Shown piece after piece: positions 10,141 through 19,399 of a DNA stretch of 64,000 bases. This stretch comes from Pseudoips prasinana (lineage: Eukaryota > Arthropoda > Insecta > Lepidoptera > Nolidae), in assembly GCA_951640165.1 (NCBI GenBank), contig OX621266.1:2790001-2854000 (forward strand), written 5' to 3'. A program made the position numbers and the translations under genes. The notes under the pieces are model-generated. The model was not told the DNA's origin, ran no database searches, and saw only the letters and a program-made list of their open reading frames with translations. The number at the start of each line of letters is the position of its first letter. The stretch's first letter is position 1.

Positions 10141-10621
10141 TTTGAACTAATGAATAATTATGTTACAATTTGCTTACATGTAGGTTGTTGGTTGTTTTAT
10201 AGCAATTTGTAGCCCAATTCTGTAGATTTGCCTAGCCTATTCGCCTGTATTTTATTCGTCTGTATATTCGCCTAGCGCTACAATTGACAGTAAACTAATA
10301 ATTACATCTCCACGGTAACAAAAACACGATGCGCTGGAGCAAACCGAACAGTGCAGCAAACTGTCTAAACCTTCACCTAGCAAAGACCCACGCATGCTAG
10401 TACCTCAAGGTAACAAGAGCGAACTACTACCACTGGCTCGCGTCCGGAATTATCTACAACTACCGACATTTCACCCAGGCGATTATACTAGTACCCGAAT
10501 TTCAAGCCGCTCTAAAGATATGTAAAAATAACAAGTGTTCGATACTAAACAATTCGTTTTCCCTTTATATGTCATTGGCACGAATAATTTTCGTTTTGCC
10601 CACTCTGTGGTATAAATCTGG

Positions 10622-10845
10622 AAGTGGAAGTCTGGGAGTTGGCGGTATTACACTCTCGTGCCTCGGAGAGCATGAAAAGCCGTCAGTTCTGTACCTGACC
10701 TCATTCCGGTCATGTCACTAGTCGTCCCATCGTATCATGAGAGTGATGGAATAGCAAGTGTCCCTGTGTTTGTGCAATATCATATGTCCTGCGCAGTTGG
10801 CCAGTCTGCATTGAGACTGGTCGCCGTGTCTGAAATTCGACCTGG
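10622..10845 (+). repeat. SINE-B, 5'-truncated
   Basis: Matches the body of the full copy at 57990-58352 (AGTCTGGGAGT.GGCGGTATTACA..., GAGAGTGATGGAATAG). It ends 30 bases before the splice acceptor at 10875. Confidence 0.8.
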
Positions 10846-10875
10846 AGGACTATATTTATTTCGATTTTTGTTTAG

Positions 10876-13800
10876 GTTGGCTACTTAATGTTCATGGCGC
10901 AAGAGCGGTACAGAAGAATGGTAGACCAGTACAACAATACTTTCTTTAAGCACGTCAGGGACCCCAACGACTACCCCGAGAACAAGCTGATATATTACCA
11001 CCCTAGTCTGGAACAGGTGCACATGATGGAAGACATTGAGCATCACTATTGGGAATTTGACCATATAGGTACGTATTGCTAACAACCAGTTGGCGTGATT
11101 GGTAAATGCTTGCCTTTCACGCCGCAGCTCGTGGGTGGATTCCCACCCAGGATAGTTATTTGTGTGCATGAACATGTCTGTTTGTCCTAAGTCTGGGTGT
11201 AATTATCAATATAAGTATGTATTTACAAAAGAAAAGTAGTATATGTAGTATATCAGTTATCTGGTTTTCATAGTATACGCTCTGGGATCAGATGGCCGCT
11301 GGGATATGTAGGATACTACTCGTACGTATTAGGATACTATTAAGTGTGTAGTAAGTAGGGGATCCCTAACCACGCCAGTGCAGTGTATACTGAGACTGAC
11401 ACTGGAGACTGCTAAATGATGCTCACCAAAAGATGGAGACAATCCGAAATGAAACCACCTTTGCGATCACCTTTCTAAAAGCTGATGACACATCTTTCCC
11501 CCCAACTTATTTTGCAGGGCAACTTGAATCACTGCATCGACGCGCAAGATCTTCTTGCGCAGACGATTGCAGAGCGTTCCGTTGCCCAAGCGATAATGGC
11601 GGAGCGTCACACCTTTCCAGACCACCCTCGGTGGTTCGGGACGGATGGGGGCCTCGTCGCCATATACTCGACAGTGAGGAACGCGACCCCCATTGCGCAC
11701 TCCTGGCCAAGGGGCCCGGATTCGTTGCCGTGGGGTCGGGACCAGCAGTCGTGGTGGGCTGCTACATCTCCCCGAATTGCGGCCTCGCAAATTTTGAGGC
11801 GTACCTGGACGGACTTACGGGCCACAATAGCGAGTAGTCCCGTCCGCTGTCGCACCATCAATGGGACCCAAGGTCCTTAACGCTGCCGACGGGTTACATA
11901 CTACTAGGGAAAATGGTTATAATTAATTTCCGACGGCTTTACGTGCTCTCCGAGGCACGGGGGTATAATACCGCCAACTTCTAGACTTCGGGCTGATACT
12001 GAGAAATTTCTTTTTACGGAAAAATCTCGGTAAGGGCCAAAATCAATTTTTGGCCCTACCCGGGATTTGAACCTCATTATATTAGGACCTCATTATCTGC
12101 GGTTGAACACGCTACCGCTAGACCACCGATATAGTCAAATGGTTATAATAATATCCTGGGATATTATACACACACGGCCAACTGAGCATACTCTCACTAC
12201 TCCATAATAAGCAGAGCTTGTACTATGGAAGCCACATACCTGATATACTACATATGCTACTTTTCTTTTGTAAATACATACATACTTACATATATAATTA
12301 CACCCAGACTCAGGAAAACAGACATATTCATGCACACAAATATTAGGTCTTTACCTATGAAATTGCCGTTCTGCAGTACTGGCCATTTCAAATCAAAATA
12401 ATTTTTGTTTGGCTAAGAATTCTAATTTCAAATTAATTTTATTTTAAAAACATGGATTCTTTTTTCCAAAAGTAGTCATTTCTTTATTGATTAGTGTTAC
12501 ATTTTCATCGCATTTCAATCTTTTTCGTCATCATGGATACGTTAAAAATTCGAGTAATTATGGAATATGAGTACCGTCGTGGCAGCAACGCGGCACAAGC
12601 GGCACGCAACATCAACGACGTTTACGGAGCTAACACTACAAACCAACGCACCACCTGTTATTGGTTTGCTCGCTTCCGTTCTGGAAATTTCGACCTGAAA
12701 AATGAACCTCGCGGTCGTCCGAAGACTTTGGTCGACAATGACGAATTAAAGGCGGTTGTGGAAGCTGATGATACACAATCTACGGCTGAATTAGCAGCAG
12801 CTTTCGACGTTAGCGTCAAAACAATATTGGTCCATTTGCGTCAAATTGGCAAGGTAAAAAAGCTTGACAAATGGGTGCCCCACGAACTCAATGATCGCCA
12901 GCGCGAAGTACGCGTCGAGACGTGCCTTGCACTGCTCAACAGACACACAAATGAAGGAATTTTGAACCGCATTGTTACCTGCGATGAAAAATGGATTCTG
13001 TTTGATAACCGCAAGCGCTCAGCAAGTTGGTTGGATCCTGGTTCAGCACCTAAACAATGCCCTAAACGAAAACTTACCCCTAGAAAAGTGATGGTCACTG
13101 TTTGGTGGTCTAGCGCCGGTGTGATTCATCACAGCTTCTTACCAAACGGGGTGAGCATTACTGCAGATGTGTACTGTGAAGAACTGAGCACAATGATGGA
13201 GAAGCTGGCGCATCTCCAACCAGCATTGGTCAATCGCTCGTCTCCGCTGCTCCTGCACGACAACGCGCGACCTCATACTGCACAGCAGACGGTCTCCAAG
13301 TTGCAAGAACTGGGGTTGGAAGCTCTCCGTCATCCGCCCTACTCACCAGACCTTGCGCCTACAGACTACTACTTTTTCCAGAATTTGGATAACTTCTTGG
13401 CGGGAAAAAAATTCAATACCCGAGAGGCAGTACAAAATGCCTTTGAAGAATTTGTTGCCTCCCGTCCAGCTGATTTCTTTAAGAAGGGCATCAATAAACT
13501 GCCACTGCGATGGCAAAGATGCATTGATTGCATGGGTGATTACTTCGATTAATACAAATAAAAAAATTCATGAAAAAAATTCGTTTAAATTTTTTCATAC
13601 AAAACGGCAATTTCATAGGTAAAGACCTATTATCTGTCCTGGGTGGGAATCTAACCCACGACCTCCGGCATGAAAAGCAAGCATTTGCCAACCACGCCAA
13701 TAGGCCTGTAATTAATAATCAATCTTTCAGTTAATATGATTCATGAAATAGAACGTAAATATGCAATCTACACCAAGCCCAACGCACCACACGTGAGCGC

Positions 13801-14140
13801 TCCAGCTGGTTCTCAAGAACATGTAGACAAGAGTGACCTTGAGAAGAGGATCATGGGAATATTGAATCGAGACGAGGGGCCCACCATGCCTACTCCGAGG
13901 CCAAAGAGAACCACCAAAAATGTAATGGGTAAAGAAAAAATGCCACCTCTAGACAAAACAATGAGTCCAGCTGAAAAGAAGTTAGCTAAAGAGAAGTGGC
14001 AGAAGAAACAAGATAATAAGAGGGAGGAGTTTTTGGTTCAGTATATGCAACACTTGCTGCACGCGACCACCACGAGGTCCAGTCGGTGGTGGTGGCGCTA
14101 CGAGTATGGGTGGGAAATCGAGCACGATGCGTTTGCATGA
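10876..14140 (+). CDS. Unrecognised lysine-rich protein, last two exons
   Basis: Exon 10876-11068 follows an acceptor (TTTTTGTTTAG), reads VGYLMFMAQERYRRMVDQYN..., and ends one base into a codon before a GTACGT donor. Exon 13731-14140 follows CTTTCAG and starts with the two bases that complete that codon, reading ...NMIHEIERKYAIYTKPN and stopping at TGA 14138-14140. Matching phases, both splice signals and AATAAA at 14218 support one gene. The product is hydrophilic, with acidic/aromatic residues in the first exon and a Lys-rich helix (MSPAEKKLAKEKWQKKQDNK) in the second, and it has no signal peptide or domain I recognise. Upstream exons were not found. The 2.66-kb intron holds SINE-A, an R1-like fragment, SINE-B and a mariner. 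Confidence 0.65.
11083..11345 (+). repeat. SINE-A, full-length-like copy
   Basis: Head GGCGTGATTGGTAAATGC and a B-box-like segment, then TATTTGTGTGCATGAACATG, GTCTGGGTGTAATTATC and the body ATATCAGTTATCTGG...GGATCAGATGGCC. It starts only 15 bases after the donor at 11068. Other copies: 12137-13712, 26555-26797, 48347-48610, 57835-57985, 58888-59110 and 59345-59575. Confidence 0.8.
11485..11880 (+). pseudogene. R1-like LINE endonuclease fragment
   Basis: Reads GNLNHCIDAQDLLAQTIAER, then FPDHPRWFGTDGGLVAIYST. After a frameshift near 11700 it continues GPGFVAVGSGPAVVVGCYIS and FEAYLDGL. This is the N-terminal apurinic-endonuclease region of R1-type LINE ORF2 proteins. It is truncated and dead, and its higher GC content sets it apart from its surroundings. 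Confidence 0.65.
11925..12135 (-). repeat. SINE-B, minus copy
   Basis: The reverse complement carries the tRNA-like A box TGGTCTAGCGGTAGCG, a degenerate B box and the body CTCAGTATCAGCCCGAAGTC. It abuts the SINE-A copy to its right. Confidence 0.75.
12343..13630 (+). mobile_element. Mariner (cecropia-type), copy 1, apparently complete
   Basis: 1,288 bp with TA duplications at 12341-12342 and 13631-13632. The 5' end is TTAGGTCTTTACCTATGAAA and the 3' end is its near-exact inverse (ATAGGTC...), about 30 bp of terminal repeat. The boundaries were set by comparison with the uninterrupted SINE-A. Copy 2 (23972-25259) has the same length. Confidence 0.93.
12533..13552 (+). CDS. Mariner transposase (DD34D), intact
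   Basis: Encodes about 339 residues from the methionine at 12533 (MDTLKIRVIM); an in-frame ATG 13 codons upstream gives 352. The N-terminal two helix-turn-helix domains (to about residue 125) bind the terminal repeats. The linker WVPHEL follows. The catalytic acidic residues, numbered from the upstream ATG, are D164 in VTCDEKW, D256 in LLHDNARPH and D291 in SPDLAPTDYYFF, with 34 residues between the last two as in mariner. It catalyses cut-and-paste transposition in the nucleus. The frame has no stops or shifts and the protein appears identical to that of copy 2, so it may still be functional. The sequence resembles the cecropia subfamily (the Hsmar1 group). Confidence 0.93.
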   Translation: MDTLKIRVIMEYEYRRGSNAAQAARNINDVYGANTTNQRTTCYWFARFRSGNFDLKNEPRGRPKTLVDNDELKAVVEADDTQSTAELAAAFDVSVKTILVHLRQIGKVKKLDKWVPHELNDRQREVRVETCLALLNRHTNEGILNRIVTCDEKWILFDNRKRSASWLDPGSAPKQCPKRKLTPRKVMVTVWWSSAGVIHHSFLPNGVSITADVYCEELSTMMEKLAHLQPALVNRSSPLLLHDNARPHTAQQTVSKLQELGLEALRHPPYSPDLAPTDYYFFQNLDNFLAGKKFNTREAVQNAFEEFVASRPADFFKKGINKLPLRWQRCIDCMGDYFD

Positions 14141-14217
14141 ATTCCACCAGGATCATTTGAGATGTTACGCTTGTGTTACTAACTCCTTCGCAACATTATA
14201 GGACCTTCCAAAATAAC

Positions 14218-14223
14218 AATAAA
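14218..14223 (+). promoter_or_regulatory. Poly(A) signal of the lysine-rich gene
   Basis: AATAAA 78 bases after the stop codon at 14140. Confidence 0.6.
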
Positions 14224-14504
14224 ACGGTTTTAATTTACATTGACTTTGTAGATCTTTCTAACTCCTCCTTTTTTCTTTCTGATTAAATTCGTTGCGGGAT
14301 CCAAGAGAGTTAAAGCGATTCTCCGGGACATGCCTGAGCCTCACCGCTCAGTATCATTTCATTGTGTGCCACTGTTGATCCTGGCTTATAGGAGTTGGCT
14401 TACAGGAGTTGCAGTGGTGGGTAAGAGGGTGGGACTAGTTACATAGACATTGCAAAGCGCTTGTTACGGGTCAGCATACTCTTGTACTATTAGTAGTACT
14501 TACT

Positions 14505-14760
14505 TATTGTATGGGTAGTGGTTACCCTAGTGTCAGAATTGTTCAAGCCGCCCTGTTAGGCCTCCGTGATGGCTTAACGACTGTTGCCTAATGGCTTCAA
14601 CCGGGACCGACAGCTTCAACGTGCACTCCGCAGCACGGATACGCTTAGAAATTAAACCACTTTGGCGGTCCCCATCTATGGACTGACCGCGATCCTAGGC
14701 CTAGATGCTTAAAGTCGCCAATCAATACAGCATCTAGCTACGAGTTAACTATCACTAGTT
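14505..14760 (-). repeat. 5S rRNA-derived SINE
   Basis: The reverse complement includes TCGCGGTCAGTCCATAGATG and the tail GGTCCCGGTTGAAGCCATTA...GGCCTAACAGGGCGGC, matching the copy at 26305-26550. Confidence 0.7.
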
Positions 14761-15296
14761 TAATTCAAAGTACAATACAAAAACGCTAAAGGAGATCGGC
14801 AACCGTCCCATACAAACATGGCCTGGAATGGACATAAATAAAACAATGTGTACTAATATTCTATCGCCCTGTATATTTATTGTTTATGTAAAACATGGGA
14901 GTTGTGTATTATAAGGCGTATAAGGCGAACAAGATTTCAATATTATATTAGATCATGGAACAAATTTTTGTAATAATTATACTACTTTCTATATATAAAT
15001 AAGTGAAACAACAACAACAGATATGTTTATGACATCCGTGGTAAGTTCACACATATTCAAAAAAAATAACCGCGGCCATAGTTGCTTACAGTGAACGCAA
15101 ATAAACATGGAAGCATTCCTAGCTCGCGAAAGTGACCCAACGCAGATTGTGCCGCGGTAGGCGGGGCTTAAAAATTGTGCCGCGGACCGAGTGGGACAAA
15201 ATTTGCGCACTACAGGCCTCAATGGCGGTCGTCTGTCAGTTATTGGTTTCTCTGTCTACGGTCAGTTATTAGTTTCAGCGTGTTTAATTTCCAAAA

Positions 15297-15373
15297 ATGC
15301 TTTCCTGTGCAGTGAAGTGGTGTATTAATAAATCTCATTTGCATAACAAGAGTGTTGGAATTAGTTATTACGA
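15297..15373 (+). CDS. THAP domain, first exon (P-like element)
   Basis: ATG at 15297 opens MLSCAVKWCINKSHLHNKSV followed by GISYY, then a strong donor GTAAGT at 15374. This fits the start of the THAP zinc finger (C-x4-C near the N-terminus, then Gly-Ile-Ser before the F-P motif). THAP domains bind the transposon ends. Only the first part of the finger is coded here; the next entry holds its continuation. Confidence 0.65.
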
Positions 15374-15572
15374 GTAAGTACATCGCTATATATTTTAATT
15401 TTATTAACTATGAAGTCAATCAAATTGACACAAAATATATGGTGATGTTGTTATGCAAACGAATCAATTTATTTATCCACACAAAAATTATGACGAATTT
15501 TTTTTATTTATTACAATTATTTTAATCTTAAATAAAATACTCAGCATCTTTACGGTATCAGGTGTACCAAAG

Positions 15573-15690
15573 AATGGTAATGGTGGTATTAAAACAGCTT
15601 GGTTTTTTCAAATTTCCACTCGATCTAAAGCGAAGAGAACGATGGACGAAAACGGTTCGTTTGGAAATGAATTCAATTCAATTTTATTTA
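15573..15690 (+). CDS. THAP domain, second exon (partial)
   Basis: Reads KFPLDLKRRERWTKTVRLEM, the F-P-x-D-x-x-R-R-x-x-W signature that follows the first Cys pair in THAP domains. An AG at 15572 would complete the codon split at 15373. The frame then runs into the small MITE at 15699 and stops, so the copy no longer encodes a full transposase unless an unseen donor lies before it. Confidence 0.55.
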
Positions 15691-15698
15691 TATATTTA

Positions 15699-15971
15699 CA
15701 GGGTAACTTGTAAAGCACCAATTAGGACTAGATAGCTAAAACCATAAGCAACAACATTTATTTTACAACTTTTGATAATTCGTATTATTTTTTTTGTAAA
15801 AAGTCTATATTAATTAATTTACCACTTGAATGTTTATAACTCTACGTGCATCGTAAATAATATGTAACCAGGCGGCTTGCGTAATGTTTGCGATGCCCTT
15901 AGAGTAAGTTGTTGCTTATGGTGTTAGCTTCCTAGTCCTGCGAGGTTGTTGGTATTTTACAAGTAACCCTG
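15699..15971. mobile_element. hAT-type foldback MITE inside the P-like element
   Basis: 273 bp. Arms CAGGGTAACTTGTAAA and the inner block ACCATAAGCAACAAC are repeated in inverse order at the right end (GTTGTTGCTTATGGT, CAAGTAACCCTG). The flanks TATATTTA and CATATCTA agree at 6 of 8 positions, consistent with a decayed 8-bp duplication. Confidence 0.65.
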
Positions 15972-15979
15972 CATATCTA

Positions 15980-16500
15980 GATCACCTATAATTTCAAGTC
16001 GATTCGTCCACGCGTTTTCAAGACAACAAGGTATTGACAGACAGACGGACGGATGGATAAAGAAGTGAAGGGGGCCCTAAAAAGTAGTACTTAAGTGTTA
16101 TGTATACCTACGGAAATTGTAAATAATAATGAGTGAATAATTGGTCACAAATTTGTTTTATTTACCTATTATCATAGCAAATAAACCCATTACTCGCCAA
16201 ATACTGCTCTATTTAAAGACCCTAGAAAAACTCTTGCCGTAAAGTTCAAGATACTGTATATTTTATCATAATTCTTTATTATTTTAATAATATCAATGTC
16301 ACGGTGAATTATTTTCGTTGCACTTTATAACATAAAACATCCCTCGGCGAATGTCATGAACATGGTAATTTAGACCCCGAACATGAGGTCATAAAGTCTA
16401 CTTTTAAAAGGTGTATTTGAGCGGTAATATTTTGGCCAATCAGAGACTGTATTCCGTTGTGTCAGTTTGATTGGGATATTGGGTCAAAATTTGAGCTTAG
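15980..16500. other. Interior of the P-like element without a gene
   Basis: No open frame or DDE-type motif recognised. Confidence 0.4.
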
Positions 16501-16739
16501 TTTCCTTGAAGTAATACTTCCATGTTTATTTGCGTTCACTGGTTGCTTAGGACAAAATATGTGGTCAAAGGTGCGAATAGCAGAGGTACCTAAATCATGA
16601 TGCGTAGATCCAAAGTCCAAGAAAGCCGGGGTCAGTCGGGAAGTCGAAAACAGAATTCAGAAACAAAGCCAAAGGTCGTCGTAAATATACAAGCCACAAG
16701 AAAACATTCACGATGCAAGTCGAGCAAACCTAAACACGA

Positions 16740-16912
16740 ATATGCGTGCGCATGTTTCTCTGTCTGTCTCTCTCTCTCTCTTATAGAAAGCAAGCCAGAT
16801 ATTTTCATTTCTATTTCGCATTGAACAGTGTGGTGTCGCGACGATTATTTTTGTTGAGTGTAAACAGGTTTTTTGTACATAATAAATAATAAGAAATAAC
16901 TTCGTTCCTTGA
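16740..16912 (+). repeat. Interspersed repeat shared with 55575-55730
   Basis: GTGCGCATGTTTCTCTGTCT, a TC run, TTTCGCATTGAACAGTGTGG and AATAAGAAATAACTTCGTTC occur in the same order and strand in both places. Confidence 0.8.
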
Positions 16913-17389
16913 CACCTCTCAAGACTTTTATTTTCTGTCTAGTTTAGAGTTATACACATGTGCGACTGATTACAACTGCAAGCGTTGCTATAGGTCGACG
17001 GCTGCCGCCGACACGTGTCGTCGGCTACAGTTACCTCCGCCGCTGGCAACATGCCGCTCTAGTGTATGAGCTCTTAGTGGTTTACATTGCACTCGCAACA
17101 CCAGAGGAGTCGCGGGTGCGTTGCCGGCCTTTAAAAGAAGCAGCAAACCAGTGTTGCTGACCCTTGCCCTCACCCCGATGGGCTCTGGCGACCTTACTCA
17201 TACGCGGAAACACTACATTAAGTTCTTAATGTTATTATTGAGGAATGTCTTCTGTAAGGTGGAGGTACTTCTCCAGTCGGGCTGCTATTTGAGCGAATGA
17301 ACGCAGTACCCCTTCCTCTCTTAAAAGTTAGATAGTTATCATTAGATGAGGATTTTTATTGGATCTATGTTTTTTTATGCTGGATGGGT

Positions 17390-17618
17390 TTGGCTTGACC
17401 ACGGTCTCACCAGATGGTAAGTGAAGATTTTGTCGAAGGTGGACCGCGCGTACCCATAAGATGCCTGTTCACTCTAGCCTTATATGAGTCTGGAAATACG
17501 TCGTTCGGGAGAGTGTTCCACAGCTTAGCCGTGAGTATGATGAAAGAGGAAGCAAAGCGCTTCGTACGGCATAATGGGATGTCAACAACATAGCGGTGGA
17601 GACCCTCCCGGCGCCTTG
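17390..17618. repeat. Repeat that is the target of the foldback element
   Basis: Contains ACGGTCTCACCAGATGGTAAG and related text of a LINE-like 3' region. It is cut at GGCGCCTTG (17610-17618) by the foldback element and resumes at 25674. The preceding 16960-17290 is a GC-richer segment with no supported gene. Confidence 0.5.
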
Positions 17619-18155
17619 GTGTGCGTCACGATTGCTCCGCCACGTTATCCAAACAGAAAAAGAAATCGCTATATTTTTTGTCAAAATTAGTCAAAATCGA
17701 AAGGAACAAACCAAAACTTTGTCAAAGCAGAAATAAAGAAGTTACAGGGATTTTAAGTTGGCCGCGCGAACGTAACGTGCACGATTGCGCGGCCATGGAG
17801 ATCTCAGTAACTACTTGGGATAGAGATCTAAATCTTTTTGTTAATTGAACATTTCATTTGTCAAAAATTGTCAAAAAAAGAATTATAAGACTAAGATCAA
17901 TATTTCACGAAATATTCACCTTGGAAGTTATGGCCGCGCAATCGTGCACTTGATGTTTCTTTAATCTCGATTATTTCTTAAAAACTTAAGATATCATGCA
18001 GTAAAACTGTTACTAGAAGAAAGGTTTTAATATGTCAAAAGTACCGAAAGCATTTCATGCCACCAAAGTTTATTTAAACTGACGAAATCAAGGCAAAACA
18101 AAAGTTTCGTGGCCGCGCAATCGTAACGTTACTTTGAACGCTGATATCTCATTAT
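17619..18155 (+). repeat. Foldback left arm, outer part
   Basis: Complementary to 25673-25260 and on to 23971-23861. Carries a recurrent GC-rich motif GGCCGCGCAATCGTGCAC (forms near 17759, 17780, 17930 and 18110). Confidence 0.9.
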
Positions 18156-18160
18156 ATTTC

Positions 18161-18327
18161 GTCGCTTCATTCTTCAGATACAATTAACAAGGTAGTTCCT
18201 TTATCCTACAGGCACTATTCGCACGTTTAGAGAATCGATATTTAATCGATAACTCTTTTTTTTTTTTTTTTTTTGTCTATGGTTTATTACACCTCCGCGC
18301 CGCGCTGTCACTTGTCAACCCATTCTT
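18161..18327 (+). repeat. DIRS left inverted terminal repeat
   Basis: GTCGCTTCATTCTTCAGATA...GTCTATGGTTTATTACACC...ATTCTT, inverse of 21889-22055. Confidence 0.92.
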
Positions 18328-18409
18328 TTTCCGAGCGAGGCAACGTTCGCACGTGCCTAGCAAAGTGTACAATACAATCAACAAGTCGGACTCCATCTTG
18401 TTTCCGTTA

Positions 18410-19399
18410 TGCCAAAAAGGAAAAATGAAGAAAAGATTCGACGATATCGTCGCAAGCTTCAAAAACTTGAAACAAAACAGCGCAAATACAAAAGGATTGT
18501 ATACTCGTCAGAACAATCTGACCAATCTGGTTAGTACCTACTTAACAAATATTTAGTGATTTAAACAGTTGTATTGTTTGTTTCTTACGCCTGGAGGTTG
18601 ACCGTGTGTCATCACGAAGGTAATTCTCACCCCTAGAGGTTAACCGTGTGTTAACACGTGGGAGTATTGAAATCATTCGTAGAATGATTGCATCATTACT
18701 TTTATTATGTAATGCCGGGAGGTGGATCGTGTATCCTCACGAAGGCAATATTATTACATAATTTATCGGCCAATAGGGGAGTACTGGGCATTCTAGATCA
18801 CTTTCTATTTGCCCGAATACTGTATAAAAATCTACCCTCATTAACATGTTGTTCTTGTCTGTCTTTCAGACAACGAGAATGTCGAACCTGATCCAAAATC
18901 ATGGAAATCTATAAATCAGGGCGACATTGTTAATAATCAAGACGAAGATGCTGAGAATGGCGAGGAACCAACCTCAATGCAGACCTCGGAACTGGCCACC
19001 CCTGAGTTGGACCCTGACATTCTTTCGGCCTTAGGGGATACCTGTGTGGAAGCCCCCAAATTTGGCCCAAAAATCAATGAGAATCTTTCACGCCTGTGGC
19101 TACCCTTATTAAAAAAGGGTTTAAATAAAGATTCCAAAGAAAAACTAAATAAGGAGTACCTAATCCCCGAAAATTGTTTATTATTGCAAGCGCCAAAACT
19201 AAACCCTGAAATTTTAGCGGCTGTCGCTGACAGCACGCGTATTCGGGACCAAAGGATAGAGGCGGTACAACAGCAGTTAGGCCAGGGTATAGCTGCTCTC
19301 AATAAAGGATCAAAACTATTGATCTGCTTCAATGTCTCGGTTTCGTCATTAATTATAATAAGAGTAACCTCAAACCTCAACAGGTCTGTAGGTTTCTAG
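18410..19399 (+). pseudogene. DIRS gag-like gene, spliced, fused to a deletion
   Basis: Exon 1 from ATG 18410 reads MPKRKNEEKIRRYRRKLQKL, a basic start, and ends one base into a codon before GTTAGT at 18530. Exon 2 begins after TCTTTCAG at 18870 (ACAACGAG) and completes it as Asp, reading ENVEPDPKSW. It continues through FGPKINENLSRLWLPLLKKG and EYLIPENCLLLQAPKLNPEI, gag-type segments of DIRS-like elements. From about 19317 the sequence switches to the middle of the RT gene, so gag loses its C-terminus and runs on in the wrong frame to 19399. The intron is inferred from phase and signals. Confidence 0.6.
18593..18745 (+). repeat. Three 28-base repeats in the gag intron
   Basis: 18593-18620 GGAGGTTGACCGTGTGTCAT..., 18635-18662 and 18718-18745 share GGAGGTTRACCGTGTRTCNTCACGAAGG with several mismatches. 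Their role is unknown. Confidence 0.75.

Larger units (their letters stand above)
12137..13712 (-). repeat. SINE-A, minus copy split by mariner
   Basis: The body lies at 12137-12342 and the head at 13631-13712. Removing the mariner and one TA restores CACAAATATCTGTCCTGG, as in the intact copy at 26555-26797. Confidence 0.85.
15089..16541 (+). mobile_element. P-like DNA transposon with THAP exon
   Basis: 1,453 bp flanked by an exact 8-bp duplication GTTGCTTA (15081-15088, 16542-16549). The 29-bp terminal inverted repeats start CAGTGAACGCAAATAAACAT and differ at one position. Eight-base duplications occur in P and hAT elements; the THAP-type first exon inside favours P. The rest of a transposase is not visible, so the copy is non-autonomous. 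Confidence 0.8.

Noticed and set aside
11467..11861. Several overlapping frames on both strands
   Set aside because: GC-rich shadows of the R1-like endonuclease fragment; only the frame with GNLNHCIDAQDLL and its shifted continuation matches a family.
16960..17160. 66-codon GC-rich frame
   Set aside because: No motif, no splice context; lies in repeat-like text before the foldback target.
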